A DNA stretch of 64,000 nt from Crotophaga sulcirostris (Eukaryota; Chordata; Aves; Cuculiformes; Crotophagidae): contig VYZB01000030.1 in assembly GCA_013397455.1 (NCBI GenBank), positions 2,493,505 to 2,557,504 on the forward strand. The letters run 5' to 3'. Below, one piece after another: positions 21,926-36,700 of this stretch. Each line of letters starts with the position of its first letter. The first letter of the stretch is position 1. Below the pieces are notes generated by a model, which ran no database searches, was not told the origin of the DNA, and saw nothing but the letters and a program-made list of their open reading frames with translations. A program made the translations under genes and the position numbers.

Positions 21926-24900
21926 TTGATGGAATTTTTTTGCTTTTACCACAGAAGTTCCTGTAAAAACCTAGTGACTTAATGATTGTGTGGGTTGTGG
22001 AATATGTCACAGCGGAAATGAAAGAAAAAGCATCTGCTCAAGGGGAGCAAACATGTCTTCTTGAGAGATTTATTAGTTCTCTAAATAGTATGTAAAATCT
22101 ACCAGCTATTACCACATTCTTTATCAGTACAAACTGGCATTTCATAGGGACTTTTGCGATGTAACGTGAGCAAAGTTTTGGTATTTGGATTACAAACTAC
22201 TGAGAATGGTGTATGCTAGCAAAGGTTAGCCATTTGGCTTGAAAAAAGATGTCCAAAAAGTGTATATGCTAGAGGAGCATGCAGCCACACCCCCCCCATC
22301 TTCCTCCACCCCAATCTCTTCATTTCCATGGGTTAAAGCTGCAATCCATATTGCAGGTGTATGGGTTAATTCTGGTTCACAACTTTTTGAAGAATTCAGT
22401 AGACATTTCTAACAGGATGCAAGAATGGATAAACTTTCTTCAGCACTCTGAGAGCTTTACATACCTGCAAAAAGTGGGAACACAACAGTGGCACAAGTGT
22501 GGATGGAAAAAGGGGAAAGCCAGCTTTATAGAATTTCCCCTGTTCTAAACTTTCCCACTCTCTCTCTGTGAGTGCTCTTCAAGGTCCTTCTTTGAAGATT
22601 TGAATGGGTAGCTTCAAAATTTTCTTTCCCCCATGGGGAGCTCTGCTCTAAAAGACATTAGTATAAAAGACACTGCTAATGCAGTCAGCATGTCAGAACA
22701 TGGGATGGGGAATATAGGACCAAGCTAGTGATGTGTGATGGCGTCTGAATCTTACATGACAGGTAACAAAGAAATATCATGATCCCTACAACAACTGCTC
22801 TTAGATTCAAATTGTTGGTCAAGCACTTGTATTTTGGGAGAAGGGGCAGGGGTGCCTAGCCCCCTTTTTCCTTACAAACTTCTTCTCCTGAGGCAAAATG
22901 ATCTTGCAGAGAGTCAAGATGTGTCTGTAGAGAGCCTCACCCCATTGCAAAGGCTTCAGCAGCAAGCAATTTGATGTTTGGAGACCCCTTTCCTTCTCCA
23001 TCCCTCTACTTCTGATGCACCTCTCATTCGTGCCTCTTCCTTCTCTGAAAACAACAGGCATTCCCAGCCCCAACAGCTCTTCTTTGCTGCAGGGATGGCA
23101 GTGAGCCTGTCTGCAGTACCGAGTGCTCCGTGATGCTCAGATCTGTGGAAGATGAGCAAAGCTGCATGCCTGGTGGCCAGCACAGGGCTGGACCCTCAGA
23201 AATCAGGATAGCACTGGCTATCACACTGGAGCAAAGCATATCTAGTCTGTGATACAGCTCTGGTGTCAGTATATTGCCAACCTAGTTAGCTCCCCTCGAA
23301 AGTTTACTCTGCTGCTCTGACATCACAGTTTTGCAGAAACCCACCAAGTAGACTAGAGTAGTTTCCAGTTCCTTCTCAGGTTTTTGTTTCTGTATGTGGT
23401 GAGCCTGGCTTAGAATGACACAGTATTTTTCCACGCACAGTGGGGTTTGAAACCTCAGGCTTTCACCAGCATAGCATAGACATCACTCACTCCAGTGACT
23501 GGGGGAAATACAATACTTCCCTCACTTTCTCTTGGAAGCAAAGAAAGAAGTGGCTTGGCACTGTGTTCATTTTTGGAAGAGAATCTGTTTATGAGGGCAG
23601 TTTGAGCTGGAAGAACTCTCATGTTAGGTGCTACCCCCAGGGAAGGATTTGCTGGTAGGACTGGGAATGGGCTGGGAAGCTAGCACTCCCCTCCTCCATA
23701 CACTCGCATATTCTTACCAAAGCTCATTTTGGAAGTTCAGAGGTGTCCTCTATCCAATACCTGCAGCTGCTGCTTTGGCAGAGCTGTTAGGCTGGCTTTG
23801 CCTTTGTTGTGTTCAGTGATTTCAGCAAACTGCTAAAATTTTATGAGGAATGCAAATGGAAAAAAAAAAATGATATGACAGTCTTAACTCTTCCCAAGGC
23901 AGCTAAATCTGGACAGAAATTTCTGGAGCAGAGGGAAGGCATTGCTTTACCCAGACAGCTTCCCTCCTGTCAGATGCTTGCTGCAAACAGGGCTGAAAGA
24001 GGAACTGGAGGAAAAACCACAAGAATCCTTTTCCTATATAGCACAGTCTGAAGTTATAGATCACTCCTGACTCTCTTAATAATTGATTAATGAAAGGCTT
24101 TTTGAATTCTTTGTGAATATAAGTAATAGTTGAATTTGAGAACCGTGAACAATACTAAGGAGACAAGTTTTGTTTTCTTCACCATCAACAGGGCAGAGCA
24201 CAGGCAGAAGCAGATAATTCTTCATTAGTGGAGCGCATAGGATTCTGAGGAGGGTGATGAAATAAGGCTATGAGTATGTCACCGTTATTGAAAGAAATCG
24301 ATGTTAATACCTTGGCAATTTTGGTGCAAATGCTGCCGTTTACAGTCTCTTGATCTTTTAAAGGGCTGTAAGGTGAAGCTCAGCGCTGGGCTCTTAGGAA
24401 GGGGTGGCAGCTCTGAGCAGACATCTCTAACAGCAAGCTGTGACACCGGTGACCAGAGCTCTGGATGTAGCTGTTGAAACTGCCCCAGGTCTGTCGACTT
24501 CAATGTCAGAGACATTTACTTTTCAATAGCATGTAGCGGAGGGTGCAATTCCAAGTGTTGGATGTTTAGTAGCAATGACAGTATTATTTATCTATATATA
24601 TAGTCAGGCCAGAGTGCATAGCCCAGGTCTAATGGTCAGCTCTGAGCTCTGTAAGAAATCAGCTTTGGGATCTCTTACCTGTGACGTGCCACTTGCATGC
24701 TCTGATTCTCATTTGCTGCATTAGGAAGTGCTTTCCTTTCTCTTACCAATCTTTATTCATATTTTGTAGTTATAAGTGAATACCTTTAATTTAATGAATC
24801 TCTGCTTTTCTTCCTGCCTGCTTTGTCTCTCCAGTGATGTATAGACTGCATTCTCATGCAGTGCATTGCCTCCTTCTTCTTTTCCTCTTTACTGTATATA

Positions 24901-27900
24901 CTTTGGCTATTATAAATGATAAGTGTTAATAAAAGGTTTGAAGCAGAAAACAGCTTGACGTGGAAGCTCAAATGCAAACCTGGCATAGCAAGGGACTTCA
25001 AATACTTTAATTTAAATCTGTGCTGTGTGAATTTGACTCCACATCCTGCCCTAACCTGAAAAGGCTCATTTTCCAGAACAGATGGGAACTGAGTTGACAG
25101 ATCCTCATAAAATTGACTTGTGAGAGACGATGTTATCTCGTCGTGTTCGAGACAAAACTAAGCCAAGATGACAAAAGCTTCGCTGAGCTGTTCGTGCTGC
25201 ATTTCCCTTGCCAGAGTTATTCCAGTTCCAGGTGAATGTCAGAACTGTAAGCTCTTCTAAGGCAGCTGATCTTTGTCTGGAGGAACAATCTGAGGCCTTG
25301 AGAAATGTCTTGCAGAGTTTCTTTCTGGTTTTCTTCCCTTTTTGACATCCAAGCCAGGACAATTTTTGTGTGGTATTGGATTTCATACCAGTTCACTTAT
25401 AGCTTCCAGCTGTCCTGCACAGACCTGATAGAAGGCTTCAGGAGGCTTTGGTGACTTTTATTTACCCTCTGTTTTCCTATAAACTGGAATAAATTGAGCT
25501 GGCTTTTCCCGTGAGCGGAGATGGTTCGGTGGGATGACAGGCAGAGCCCGGTTTGCCCAGTGGAGTGCTGCCACCTAGTCGCAGGAAGGAGCCCAGCACA
25601 GGAGAAATCCCTGCCACCTCCCTGGATCCCTGGTCTTCTGTGCTTTGCGATTCTATAAGCAGAAAAAACCTACGATACAGTTTGGGACTCATCCTTGTTA
25701 GTGATCTAAATGAATAAAGTATAGTGTTTTCGCAAAGAATTTTGTTAGCTGGGAAGCACCAAAGTCTCCAGTCCAAAGCTTGGAAAGGTCATCTCCAGGA
25801 AAGGTTTTGCAGTTCATTTGAGAACACTTTAGCCCATCTTCTGATGTTTCTAGGATGCAGACAGAATAGGGAATCTCTGTGGCAAGATCCTGGATTTCAA
25901 ATTCTGTGGCAACTGAAGTTGAGACTTAGAGCTAGTTTATATTCTGTGTATCTCAGGAAATGCAGATGTAGCACAGAAGACAAGGCCCAGGAAGAACAGG
26001 AGGACGTAGCTGGGTTTTGCCTCTTTTGGGCTAACTGAGAGGTTCTTGGCCAGCTGAAAAGCCAAAGTGGTCTCCAAAATAAACTAAATCAAACAGTTAC
26101 TCCAGCTTACTGTTGAGCTGTGGTGCAGTCCAGAATGACTGAGGGCTGACCAATATGGCATAAGCTGTCTCCTGCTCCCCAAAAACTACACAGCAAGGCT
26201 GAGAGGATGCATCATATGAAGATGTACACCATGGCTCTCTATTGCTCAAGCATGAGAGAATTCTCTTAGAGGCCATTCAGCTCCCCTTATGACTCTGTAG
26301 CACAAGGGAACTATAGGAAAGGCTGGGTTTGACTGTGTTACTCAGGGTTCATCTGCTGCCTTGTCACTTCCTCTGGTAACTCATCTCAACTCGCAACTTG
26401 GCTGCTTCTGGATCCCAGCTTCTTTCATCATCATTATGAGTCAAGAGCACAGCCAAACACACTGCCCCACATGTGCCACGTGTCATCATATGCATGTGTG
26501 TAGACACATGTTCTACATTCTCATAAGCCTTTCCAAATGTTTATCTAGGATTAGGAGAATTTTGAACAAATAGTCATAGCTGGCAGCAGTGAGCCACAGA
26601 AACGTAAAGCTCCCTAAGCTTCCCAGACAATGGAGCATGAACAAGTCAGGTCTTGGCAGAAGCTTAGCAAGATCTTGCAGATGCCAGCAGAAGCACTGTC
26701 TGCTGAAGCCAGCTTCATTGCTGAAAATGCTTGATCCCAGAAGGGGGAAAAAAAGGAAAAAGGCCTGCTTGTGAGTGTTCCTGAAATAAGAAGTCAAGAT
26801 CTAAAGCCTCAATAAACAAAATTTTGTGTCCCTTGCACCCACAGGTTGTTCTTGACTTTTGGTTCATTCCGCTTCAGCAGGTGAAACATGAACATGTGTA
26901 AAGCCCATTTGTGTATTGATCTGCAGCTTTGGTTCAAATCTGTGTCTTTGAAGACATAATGCCATCAGGAGAGACAGGCCTTCAACATCAGCTACACCAG
27001 TGTTTCAGAGCTACTTTTAATGTTGGTGACATTGAAAATGTGGTGAGACAGCATTTAAGTAACATATCTGAGCCTTACTTAGCATACAGAGAGTCCCACT
27101 GGATGAGATTTTTCAAAATGCAAACAAGATTTAGGTAAAGAGTTTCCACAGAGTGTGAACAGGAGATAGGTGCCCAGTTCCTTTAGGTGCCCTCAAAAAA
27201 ATTGCAGCTATTCTATAAGGCTCACAACAGTTTAAAGTTAGGCATGCTTTTAAATTCTTTGCTATTTGATATTCCAAGGGAAGCTTATGTATCTCATGTT
27301 TTTTAAAATCAATTGCTTACAAATTCAACCTTACTTCACCAGGTACAATTTACCTGGATGCCTTGGAGGTTTGCAGTCCTCTACATGAGTCCTCCCAGCA
27401 GTGTGCTTACTTCTGTGCTTCTCCCTTATTTAAATCAAGCCTGCATCTGCTCCTGTTACTACTAGAAACCTTTGCACTGGGTCAAATGTTAATGATTTGT
27501 AGATTAAATATCTCTCCTTTAGAAGATAATGTATTCTTTTGATAAATCATTTTACCCCCTGTTTATGATATCCCCTCGGTTGATGACCCTATAAAATAGG
27601 GTTGTAGCGACACTAGTATTTCTACTATAAATCACTCTTCATGTAGGTTCATAACTCATCTTTATTTTGTTTTATAGGCAGGGTTCCAGTCTGGGGGCAC
27701 ATTTGTTTTTATTCCCCTTTCAAATTGCTTTGAATTATTTTAAGTTATTAAAGTGGACAAAAATGCAAATGTACAGTGTACAGATATTTTTCTCTTTTAT
27801 AATCGATCCAGATCTTTGGATAGAAATTACGTTTAAGGAAATTAATGTCTAATTTGATTTCAGTAATTTTCATATGCTGGAAATACATATTTCTATTAAA

Positions 27901-30287
27901 CCACATTTCTGAACACTATTTCAGTAAATTTTGCTACATTTTTATTACCTTCTCAATTGTGTATTTGCATTAAAATATTGTGGGGCTGGTGTCTACTGTT
28001 TACAGCCTTTTTTTAAAAAAAAAAAAGCCCTTCATCTAACATATGAGGAAGACACAGACTACATTGTCTTTTGGTAGGACTTTTCTGAAGCCTGAAAGCA
28101 GTTGATATGAAACTCATTCCATCCACCTAAGAAATGGGACATATGGTGGACTAAAATCTCCCGTGTAAGTCAACTGCAAGGAAGAACTTGTGAACCTAAT
28201 ATCCCAAAAAACCCTTCTGGAGGGGTTTTTAATCCAAATGGCATTTCTCATTCTTCTGATTTGCACCATTTCAGCAGACTCTCTGCTGTTGGCACCATGC
28301 AGTATTTTCGAACCCACAATGATTATGTGTAAATTGCTGCAAATTATAGCAAGAAATTAGCTGTAACCCCCGTGGTATATTTTTATCCTTGTGTTTATTA
28401 TGATTTTCTGATCCTCCAAAAGAGTATGCTGAGATGGCATTTCTGTGCTCCTAGGAGAAGGCTGTGAACAGAAATAGCTAACTAATCTGTCTCCCCAGGT
28501 ATTTATACCACATTCATTGCTGTGCTGTCTGAGCATGTAATACTATCCCCTCAATCTTTTAAAGTGAAATGACGTCCCATTAAATAAGTGTGAAGGAAGC
28601 TGATACTACCATGACTAGTTATCCAAACTTGCTGCCGTTCTTTAACCAAAGCAGAAAGAAATGTGCTTTTGAGCTCATTTTTAATCATATAACTTTACAG
28701 TGCTTTGTACTATAAATTACATTTGCCCATACCACTTCACTGCCCTGGCCATGTGTAGAGCCCCAGGTTCATGTAGGGAATTAAGCCTGCACAGACACTG
28801 TAGTGTCAGTAATGATGTGAATACTGGTGTGAAGCCCTAAAATGCTGTCTTTCAGAAAGCCGAGTTCTTTTAGACCCTTTCAGATAATCTCAATGCAAAG
28901 CATTTACTTATTTGTGCTGACTGCTAAGAGGCAATAGAGCAGCACCTAAATGCCCCAGTCAGGAGCAGGGATTGCCTTGTGCTGGGTGTTTCACCCATGA
29001 GAGGCAGGAGGAGTTCTCTGCTCCAGCTCAGTGAGCATGGGGAGAAGTGCTGAGCCCACACAAAGCCCACTGGCTGCACAAAACAGCAGGACTGGGACTG
29101 TGATAGTCTTTCATTAGGCAGCAGTGAGGATGATTGCATTTAATTTGTGAGGCATTTTAATGGCTATCGGTAGCAAGAGCAAGCAAGCCCTGCACCAGCA
29201 GTTAAGTGTCTGTCATTTGGAGTTTTCACAATAAAAACCCAGACAGAATGCCCCTTCGTCCTTAGTAGACTTGCCTGTGTATCAATTTGGGACGAGATTC
29301 TTGGCATACCAGAGAATTATGCACCATAATGACTTAATCAAGGGCTTTCATAGTGTATTCTAGAGCTGAGAAACCTTTTTAAACCCAAATGCAGATGGAA
29401 GCTTGGAAGCAGTGAGTGCTTTGCTTATGAAGTCAGAGGAGCTCTGCACAGACTGACCCCCTGTGCCTCAGCAAAGCTCTATTGATTTTGGTAGCTTCAT
29501 CTGTGCAGGGATGTGAATCTATCTACAGGGAGCTAAATGAAGCCTAAAGTTACTAATTTTCAAGAGAAAAGAACTTTAACTAAAGATCTCTTATATTTTC
29601 TTAATTATTCCTGATTTTGAAACATGACATCACAGCAGACTAATGATATTAACAAGCAACAGTAAATAAAACAGCCACTTTCACATGATTTAATGCAGCA
29701 AGGCCAGAGAGAATGGGAGTGACTGAGTTAGACAAGGATTTTATTTGCTCTTTGTGCTGGATAACTGTTAATCGCTCAACGAGAAACGCATTTCTAATGG
29801 CCAGTGCTCAAGCAACATAAATAATAGCAACATCCTTGTTTCTCCTTTGCCCTTAATCTCCTTTGGAGGTTTGTCAATTAACAACCAGTCCAGGTCTATT
29901 TTGCAACTCAGAACCCAGATCCAAAAAGCCCCCATCAAACATAATTAGCTTTCTTTACGTCCCTCCTTTGTATTCCTGAGCTAATAAATGGCTGCTGCAG
30001 TTCCAGAGGGAGTTCATTTTTTCTGGCTACCTACAGGGCATTGAGAGTTGTTGTCTTACTTGAGTACAACTCAATAGTTAGCTGGATATATTGGCAGGGA
30101 TCAGTGCTCTCTACAGAAGATAGCAAACCACAAATCTGGAGTCATTATATTCAGTATAAAACTTGGTGTTCCTATGGCCTGGCAGACCCGTTCAGCTCTC
30201 TGAGGTTTGGTTTCCCTATCCAGAGGGATCCAAATAATTTGCTCATTCAGCAAATACCACTTAATTTTTCTACTTAATACCACAGCT

Positions 30288-30362
30288 TTCCTACATGACC
30301 TCAGGAAAGCAGCTCATTTCCCTATGACTCAGCTCCCTGCTTCTAATATAGACAAAATTAGA
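30288..30362 (+). repeat. Possible MIR-like SINE core
   Basis: The order of ctacatgacctcaggaaagc, agctcatttccctatgactc and agctccctgcttctaatata follows the conserved MIR pattern (tgaccttgggcaagtcactt ... cctcagtttcctcatctgta). Similarity is by eye and weak. Confidence 0.35.
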
Positions 30363-30619
30363 GAATTACATTCAGGTGTGTGTCTTTTACCTATATTTAG
30401 CAGCCTTCCCAGTGAGGCATGTTAAAGGGAATTTATGTGTGTGCCTCAGCTGGTTTGGGTTATGCTGGGTTGGCTTAGCCTGGGCTATTTGATGACAAGA
30501 AGTCTGGCCACAAGCCAAAGTGAGCTGAAGCAGGTAAGAGCTGACTCAAAGGCACATCACTGCAGTCATTTGCCATCTGCGTGTGAGTCAGAGCCCTAAT
30601 ATTTGTTTTCTTCTATCCT

Positions 30620-30662
30620 TTGTTGGAAGTCAGTGGAGCTGTTTATTTGTACAGCAGCAAGC
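30620..30662. repeat. Relic palindromic repeat arm
   Basis: The sequence ggaagtcagtggagctgttt followed by atttgtacagc resembles the half-palindrome seen in the element at 44.4 kb. It is short and diverged. Confidence 0.3.
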
Positions 30663-30762
30663 ATGCTGGGACCTTGATCTCTGCCAGACTTAGGTGCTAG
30701 TTCTAATATGTTGTGTAATGTACCATAGTATAGAATTTGGTCCTGGTTTTGGTATTTATAAG

Positions 30763-30786
30763 TATATATGTATGTGTGTGTGTATA
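30763..30786. repeat. Short TA/TG microsatellite
   Basis: Alternating tatatatg passes into tgtgtgtgtg over about 24 bases. Confidence 0.8.
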
Positions 30787-33700
30787 CCTCTTGGATCCCA
30801 TTTTTCTCCCATGTGACAATATAGACTGCAGATACATCTGCCTTGAAGTTGCCTAAGATGTAGCACTTATAATTCTTTAGACATATGTTTTGGTTAAGTC
30901 ATCAAAGACTGAGTGCTTGTGAGGAAATCTGAAAAAGAGTTTTATCAAGTTCATCTTTTCAAATAATTTTTTTTTCATAGTAATGCTTGCTAGCTGTAAA
31001 ACTATTCTATTAAACTGTGTTACCACACTCTGAGGCAATTGGTTTTCTTGTGCATTGATCTTTAATCCAAGTTACTTGCTCCTGAAAATGTTTTTGCTTT
31101 CTAATCACTTAGTAGCTACTTTTGTATAATCTAGAAATTGGTGAAGAAAAACCATTGCTTTTGTAATTTGTCCTTTGTTATTTGCTAATCAGTCTTTCTG
31201 GATAGTCAGTTAGTGAGTGGATTCCTAATCAGTCATGGTCAGCTTCTTTAGTGCTTAGTGTACTAAATGAATTTGTTGTGTAGCTCTAAAGAAATAGTTT
31301 AAAATCATAGATTTGATAAAAGGGTAGAAATCTCAGTTTAAAACAAAGACATTGTTTTACAAGCATGTAATGCTTTACAAATGGAAAGTTGGAAATAATT
31401 GTAATAGCAATAAATGACATTTATAGTTAATTAACTTGTAATCTAATAGAAACTGATGTCCCTTAGAAGGTAAAAGCACAGCACACTCCCTTGGTGTAAC
31501 CAGGTTTTCTATTTGTGGTGTCCAGCTGGATACCCAACAAAGAAAATAACAGGTGTTTTATTGTATTAATTCCTTGCCAAACAAGGCTCTTGACATTCGC
31601 CATGGTCTTCTGTGAAATTAGGAGGCATTTTAGGTGCATTGGGGGTCTCTAGCTATGCTATTTCTTTGAGCCATTAATGTTTTCAACCTGAAACATTCCT
31701 GCAATCCAATCCTTTTTCTTCCTTTCTGCAGACTGAAAGGTCTCTCCTGCAGCCTCATGTGTGCAAGTTTTACTGATGGCACATCCTCCTGCGCGGAGGG
31801 AGGCAGCGTGCAGCTCCAGGATCCAACCTGTAAAGCTGCCATCTCAATTCTAGAGAGTTATGAACACTTCTGTCATCTTCTGAGGAAGCAAGGCTGGATA
31901 ACAAAGTGTGGTGCAGATGCTTACGCTCTGGAACAGGGTTCAGTTTTAGCAAATATTGCCTGATTCCTGGCAATATTAACAAGTTAGGAGTGCTGAGACA
32001 AACATTTACAACCCCAATAATACATTGAAAGTGGTGTTCTCCTGTAAAAAATGACTCAGTGAAAATGTCACTTCCAAGCTGCAGGATTATTGTCTCTCTT
32101 GACACCAGACCAAATGTGCTTAATTTACAAGCAGAAATACAATATTTATTTTTTAGACACTAGTAATGAAAAGGGGTTATGCTGTAGGTCAGTTGCCTTA
32201 TAGCCCATGTAGTCATTTCCCCAGGTAGGTTCTGCAGTCACAGCTTGGTAGTGTTTTACCTCTGCTTTATATTTATGCTAGCCAGGTTGTAACTGGATGT
32301 GAATAAGGTCAAAATAGGTTCCTTCCTTCTGATAAATGTATGGCTATTTGAATTGGATCATCTAGTCAGCCTTCTTGAATAATACAAACCATAGCATTTC
32401 AATTAGTACCTTGTGGGTAGCTCGTAACTCTGAGCTAAGACAGGCTCTGCTAGCTAGATGAATCCCCCACAGCTTTATCCTTTCATTCCTTTTAATGGTT
32501 TTGCAGAGATCTAATAATCCAGAACGGGTGCTCTGATTCACACATGCTGATGACTTGCCTTGCAATCAACTGTTGTAGTTCTTTCTCCCAGAAGTCATTC
32601 TCTCCCACCTCTCCTGCAAAGGCAGCTCAACTATTCATCAAGCAGAATCTGAACTGCTGCAACCAGGAGCTCAATGGATCAAGGTGAGCAAACACCAATT
32701 TCAATTGTCCTTAATACCCTGGTTTGGAGCCGTGCAGTAAGTGTGATGTGAGAGCTGACCCATCCTTACAGCAGAGGCAAATCTTCTTGCTGCCTTACTG
32801 TAAATCATCAGAGCCTTCAATAGATGATCCTTGCATGTAATGCTGGAGCTATCTGAATGGTGGTGCAGTAATGTTGTAAACCATCTTTCCATTCTGAGGT
32901 ACCTGTTTGATATTCGGTGAGAGTTTGTTCTGTACCACTGGTATATTTTGCAGCAGGTTTAGTGGTTAAACAACCAAACCAATAGGTAAGAAGTTCACCA
33001 ATAAAGCTAAATGCCTTCACTGGTGGTGTCTTTCTGTTCACATTCCAATATGTCCCTGTACTTATTTGAGTTAGGATATGGTGGCAAACTATTCTGTACT
33101 CTTTAACCCTACACAAATTAATGTTGATGTCCCTAGTCCCCATTCCCCGATTAATGAAGTTTGAGGTTTTGGTACTGTCTGACGCTTAAATTGGGAAGAA
33201 TGCTGAGTCAGCATAGTCTGTCTCTTGTTACTGTGCGTAAATGATTGCATCAGTCAGTGTTGACTCCTAAGGAATTTGTAGAAATTTATTTCCAGAGAGC
33301 AGTTGAGTTATCAGCCTACAAGGGACTGATCGATAGCAATTGGTTTAGGCTATTACAGTGCTTTTAATTTGGTAGATTCTCCTTTTGTCATGCAATGTCA
33401 CAAGCTTTCTTCTGGCTTGAGGTACCTGAAGAAAGGGAATATTGACTTTTGAGCGATTAAAATCTGGGAAGATTTACCTTCAGTATGTCTATAGCATCTC
33501 TGTATAGACAGAACAAACTATCAAAGTTAAAAGGATTATTAAGGTGATACTGTGCAGAGAAAGTATAGTGCAGTGGTTTTCCCACATGTCTGGTCATAGT
33601 AGTGTGAATCCTACAGCTAGATCCCTGTGCACCATGCTAAATAAATTGCCTAATGACTTTGGTTAAGAAACAGAATACAAGCACCATCTGAAAGTGTCTG

Positions 33701-36700
33701 ACATACTATGTTTGATGCATGGGAGCCAGAGAGAAAATTCAGTACTGCAATGTAAATACCCAGTACTGTACGTTGAGGGGAGGAATCTGGTGTTAAGACA
33801 AATATGTCCTGGGACATCAGGGCTCACTGTAACAGATCCAAAGGCTGTACTATGACTTCAGCTTTTATCCTGCTGCTTAGAATGCACCTTTCTTACCCTA
33901 GGTCTCAGGAGTCCAGTTGGGTAATTCTTGACTGAGTTGGGCTCCTGGCTTTAAAAATGGTACTCAACTGTAGGGTTTAGGTAATCTTTATTTTGCAAAT
34001 AATTTGGCACTAGTTCAAATTTGGACACAAACCACTGTTTCTATAGTGTATTTTCCCCATATCTTTCCTGTAAGCCAAATTTCAGCTTTGCTGTATGCTG
34101 GCTTGGTACTTCCCATCTACCACTGTCAATAATTTTTAAAGGGAAGATCTGAATTGTCTTCCCTTGTGGTACAGTTCCATTCATATAATGATACGCTATA
34201 CAGGAACATGATCTGGACAGTCTGTCAAGAACTATCTGCTATTTCAGATAACAGCTAAGTCCTTTCATAACTACATATAGTGGTACAGTGACTTAAAAAA
34301 ATGACGTAAGTGAAGAATTTCTCACCTTCACCATATTCAAGTTCGATCTTCCTGTCCTTCAAGTATGCGTGGCAGAGCCAGCCTCAAAGCAGAAGTTAGA
34401 ACAAACTGCGGGAATGCACTAATGATGCATCTCTAAGTCCAGCAGAGTGTAACATATCCTCCTACACATTTAGGGAAGATTCAATGTCTGTTAAATAGTG
34501 TGATATTTCTGCATTACAACTGAGGCATCAGCAAAGTGCCTACGCATCCCTGGCTGAAGGCTGCCTGTCACGCACCTTCCCACGCGTATCAAGTGTTTGG
34601 GCTGTAGTGAGTAAGGCTGTGTATGCTCGAGTTCTCCTGAGCCAAAGGGAGGTAGGCTTCACAAGTCACTGGACTGCTTAGAAAATTTTCTAGAGACTTT
34701 TGTGTGCTGCTAGAAATGAATCTTTTCATTGCCCAAGTCACAATCTTGTCCCTGAGTTCAGTTGGAAATAGTGTGCCAAGTGTGATGATGGGAAACCTAG
34801 TGCTGGTGGAAGTGCCATCACTCACAAGTGATGAAACGACCCCAAAATACTCTGGAGCTTAGTTTTACAAGCAGCAGCATATCAGCTCTTATGTCCTCAT
34901 CAAATGCCAAATCAAGTAATTAGCTTGCAATTTCAAATGGCAATATTATTGTTTGCTTCATTGCCTACTGCACTTGCTAATGCTGTTTGTGCAGGATGGT
35001 CACTATTTCTCCAGCCTAGCAGCAGTTACGTTTTAGCAATGAGCAAAAAGACCCATTATCAACCTCCACAGCACCTTGGTTCTCTTCAGGATGAATGGTG
35101 CCATATAAATGTAGAGGATTATTTAAAAACCCATTGCAAATACTTCTAGCATATTAGCCATAATAATAGTCTGACTGTTTTATTTGGCAATAATCCAATC
35201 CCTTCGTCAAGACACGCTACCTGCTCTGTGTACTCGCAGACCAGCCGACTGGCTCATAAAACAGCAGGATGGCAAAATTATCAGGAAAAACAATGATGTG
35301 TTTTTATGTTGCTGCAAGTTATGGATGCGTAATAAAAGGGGGACATGAAGTTCTTGAGCCAGTAAGCACAAAGGTGAGAGGTTTACAGCAGCTGTAAGTT
35401 CTGAAGTGTGCGTTTAATACCGGATGATCTTTAGCTGCCCAGCCTGATTTTTGTGTACTGGAATAATGACAATAAATGTGATCTAGATAATTTAGGAATT
35501 GGGAAGTCTAGCACACAATGTTTTCTTTGAGATCACAGAGCAAAGGGGGATGATGCAAAAGGCTTCTTATCAAAAGTAAAAATGTAAGGGCCTTTGTAAG
35601 AGCACAAATGAGACATCGGCCTGATTCACTCCATGTATAGTTTATTTGAAATCTGAGGGGTTATCAAGAGAAAAGTTCACTTGTATTATTGTGGCTATTT
35701 TGTTTATATATAATTGTAACAGATTTAGTTTCTATGAGATTCAGTTTCTAAATCTAGGACTTGTTAACAGATCTGCAGCAGTCCTACAAAGGATGCCTCC
35801 AAGGTAGAATGGAGACATGGCACAGTGGTGGCACTGACAAAGCATATATCATATTAATCGGCACCTCTAAAGAACATATATTAATGTTGCTAATACCCAT
35901 CCGTATTAACCAAATAATTCCCTGAACAAATGATGTCCAGTGAACTATGCGCTGATTGAATTTTAAAACTTTATTTTTCAATCAAACCTTTGGTTAAGCA
36001 TGAAAAAACTCCCTGGAAGGGTTTACTGAATCGTGCTGTCATGCTGTCAGGGATTGCTGACGAGTTTGGGTGTCAGTACGCTTTGTGTGCTCAAGGCTGG
36101 CAGAACTTTTACAAGCAGAGGGTTTATACTGGACTCCAAACTCAGCTCAGTTCTGGAGCAGAGTATCTTAGACTTCAGTACCGCAATTTTTAGAAGCATC
36201 TCCAGAAAGATATTGTGAATCCTTTACTCTCTCAGTTGCTGATTGAGAGTTAAGCATGGAAGAGGAGCTAGGTGGTCCTCAGTCACCTTGCCAGCTGCTT
36301 GAGATGAGTGCGTGGGATTGCCAAATCTCACCTCTCAAACTTTCCTCAGTCCCTGTTCGTTTCTACCAAAGGAAAGCCTGGAAAGAAGCTGATCTCCATA
36401 CAGCTCAACTAAGAGAAGCATTAGGCATAGACTTCATCACTTAAGTCTTAGAGCACCTCTATGCTGTGGAAGTTTCTTATCTTTTCTGTTTCTACAGTGG
36501 GGCTCAGTCATTCAACCTCTTGAAGTATGGAGTTTCTTCCTTCATAGATAGTGTCACTAGGGAAGAAAATGTTACTCAATGTGAGTAAATCTGACAGCAG
36601 CTGGGTCTTTAGTTAAGTCTAACCTACTCTGCAGTGAGAACCAAAGTAGGCCTAACCCTGCTGGATGAGTCAGTGGCAGAATCAGGTTGAGAACAAGAAT

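Noticed and set aside
22147..22156. kappa-B-like site gggacttttg upstream of BCL2A1
   Set aside because: BCL2A1 is an NF-kappa-B target in mammals, but this decamer departs from the consensus at the last two bases and one partial match is expected by chance.
36256..36444. 62-codon plus-strand frame with a favourable start context
   Set aside because: The ATG context is good, but the peptide is unfamiliar and isolated; such short frames are frequent by chance.
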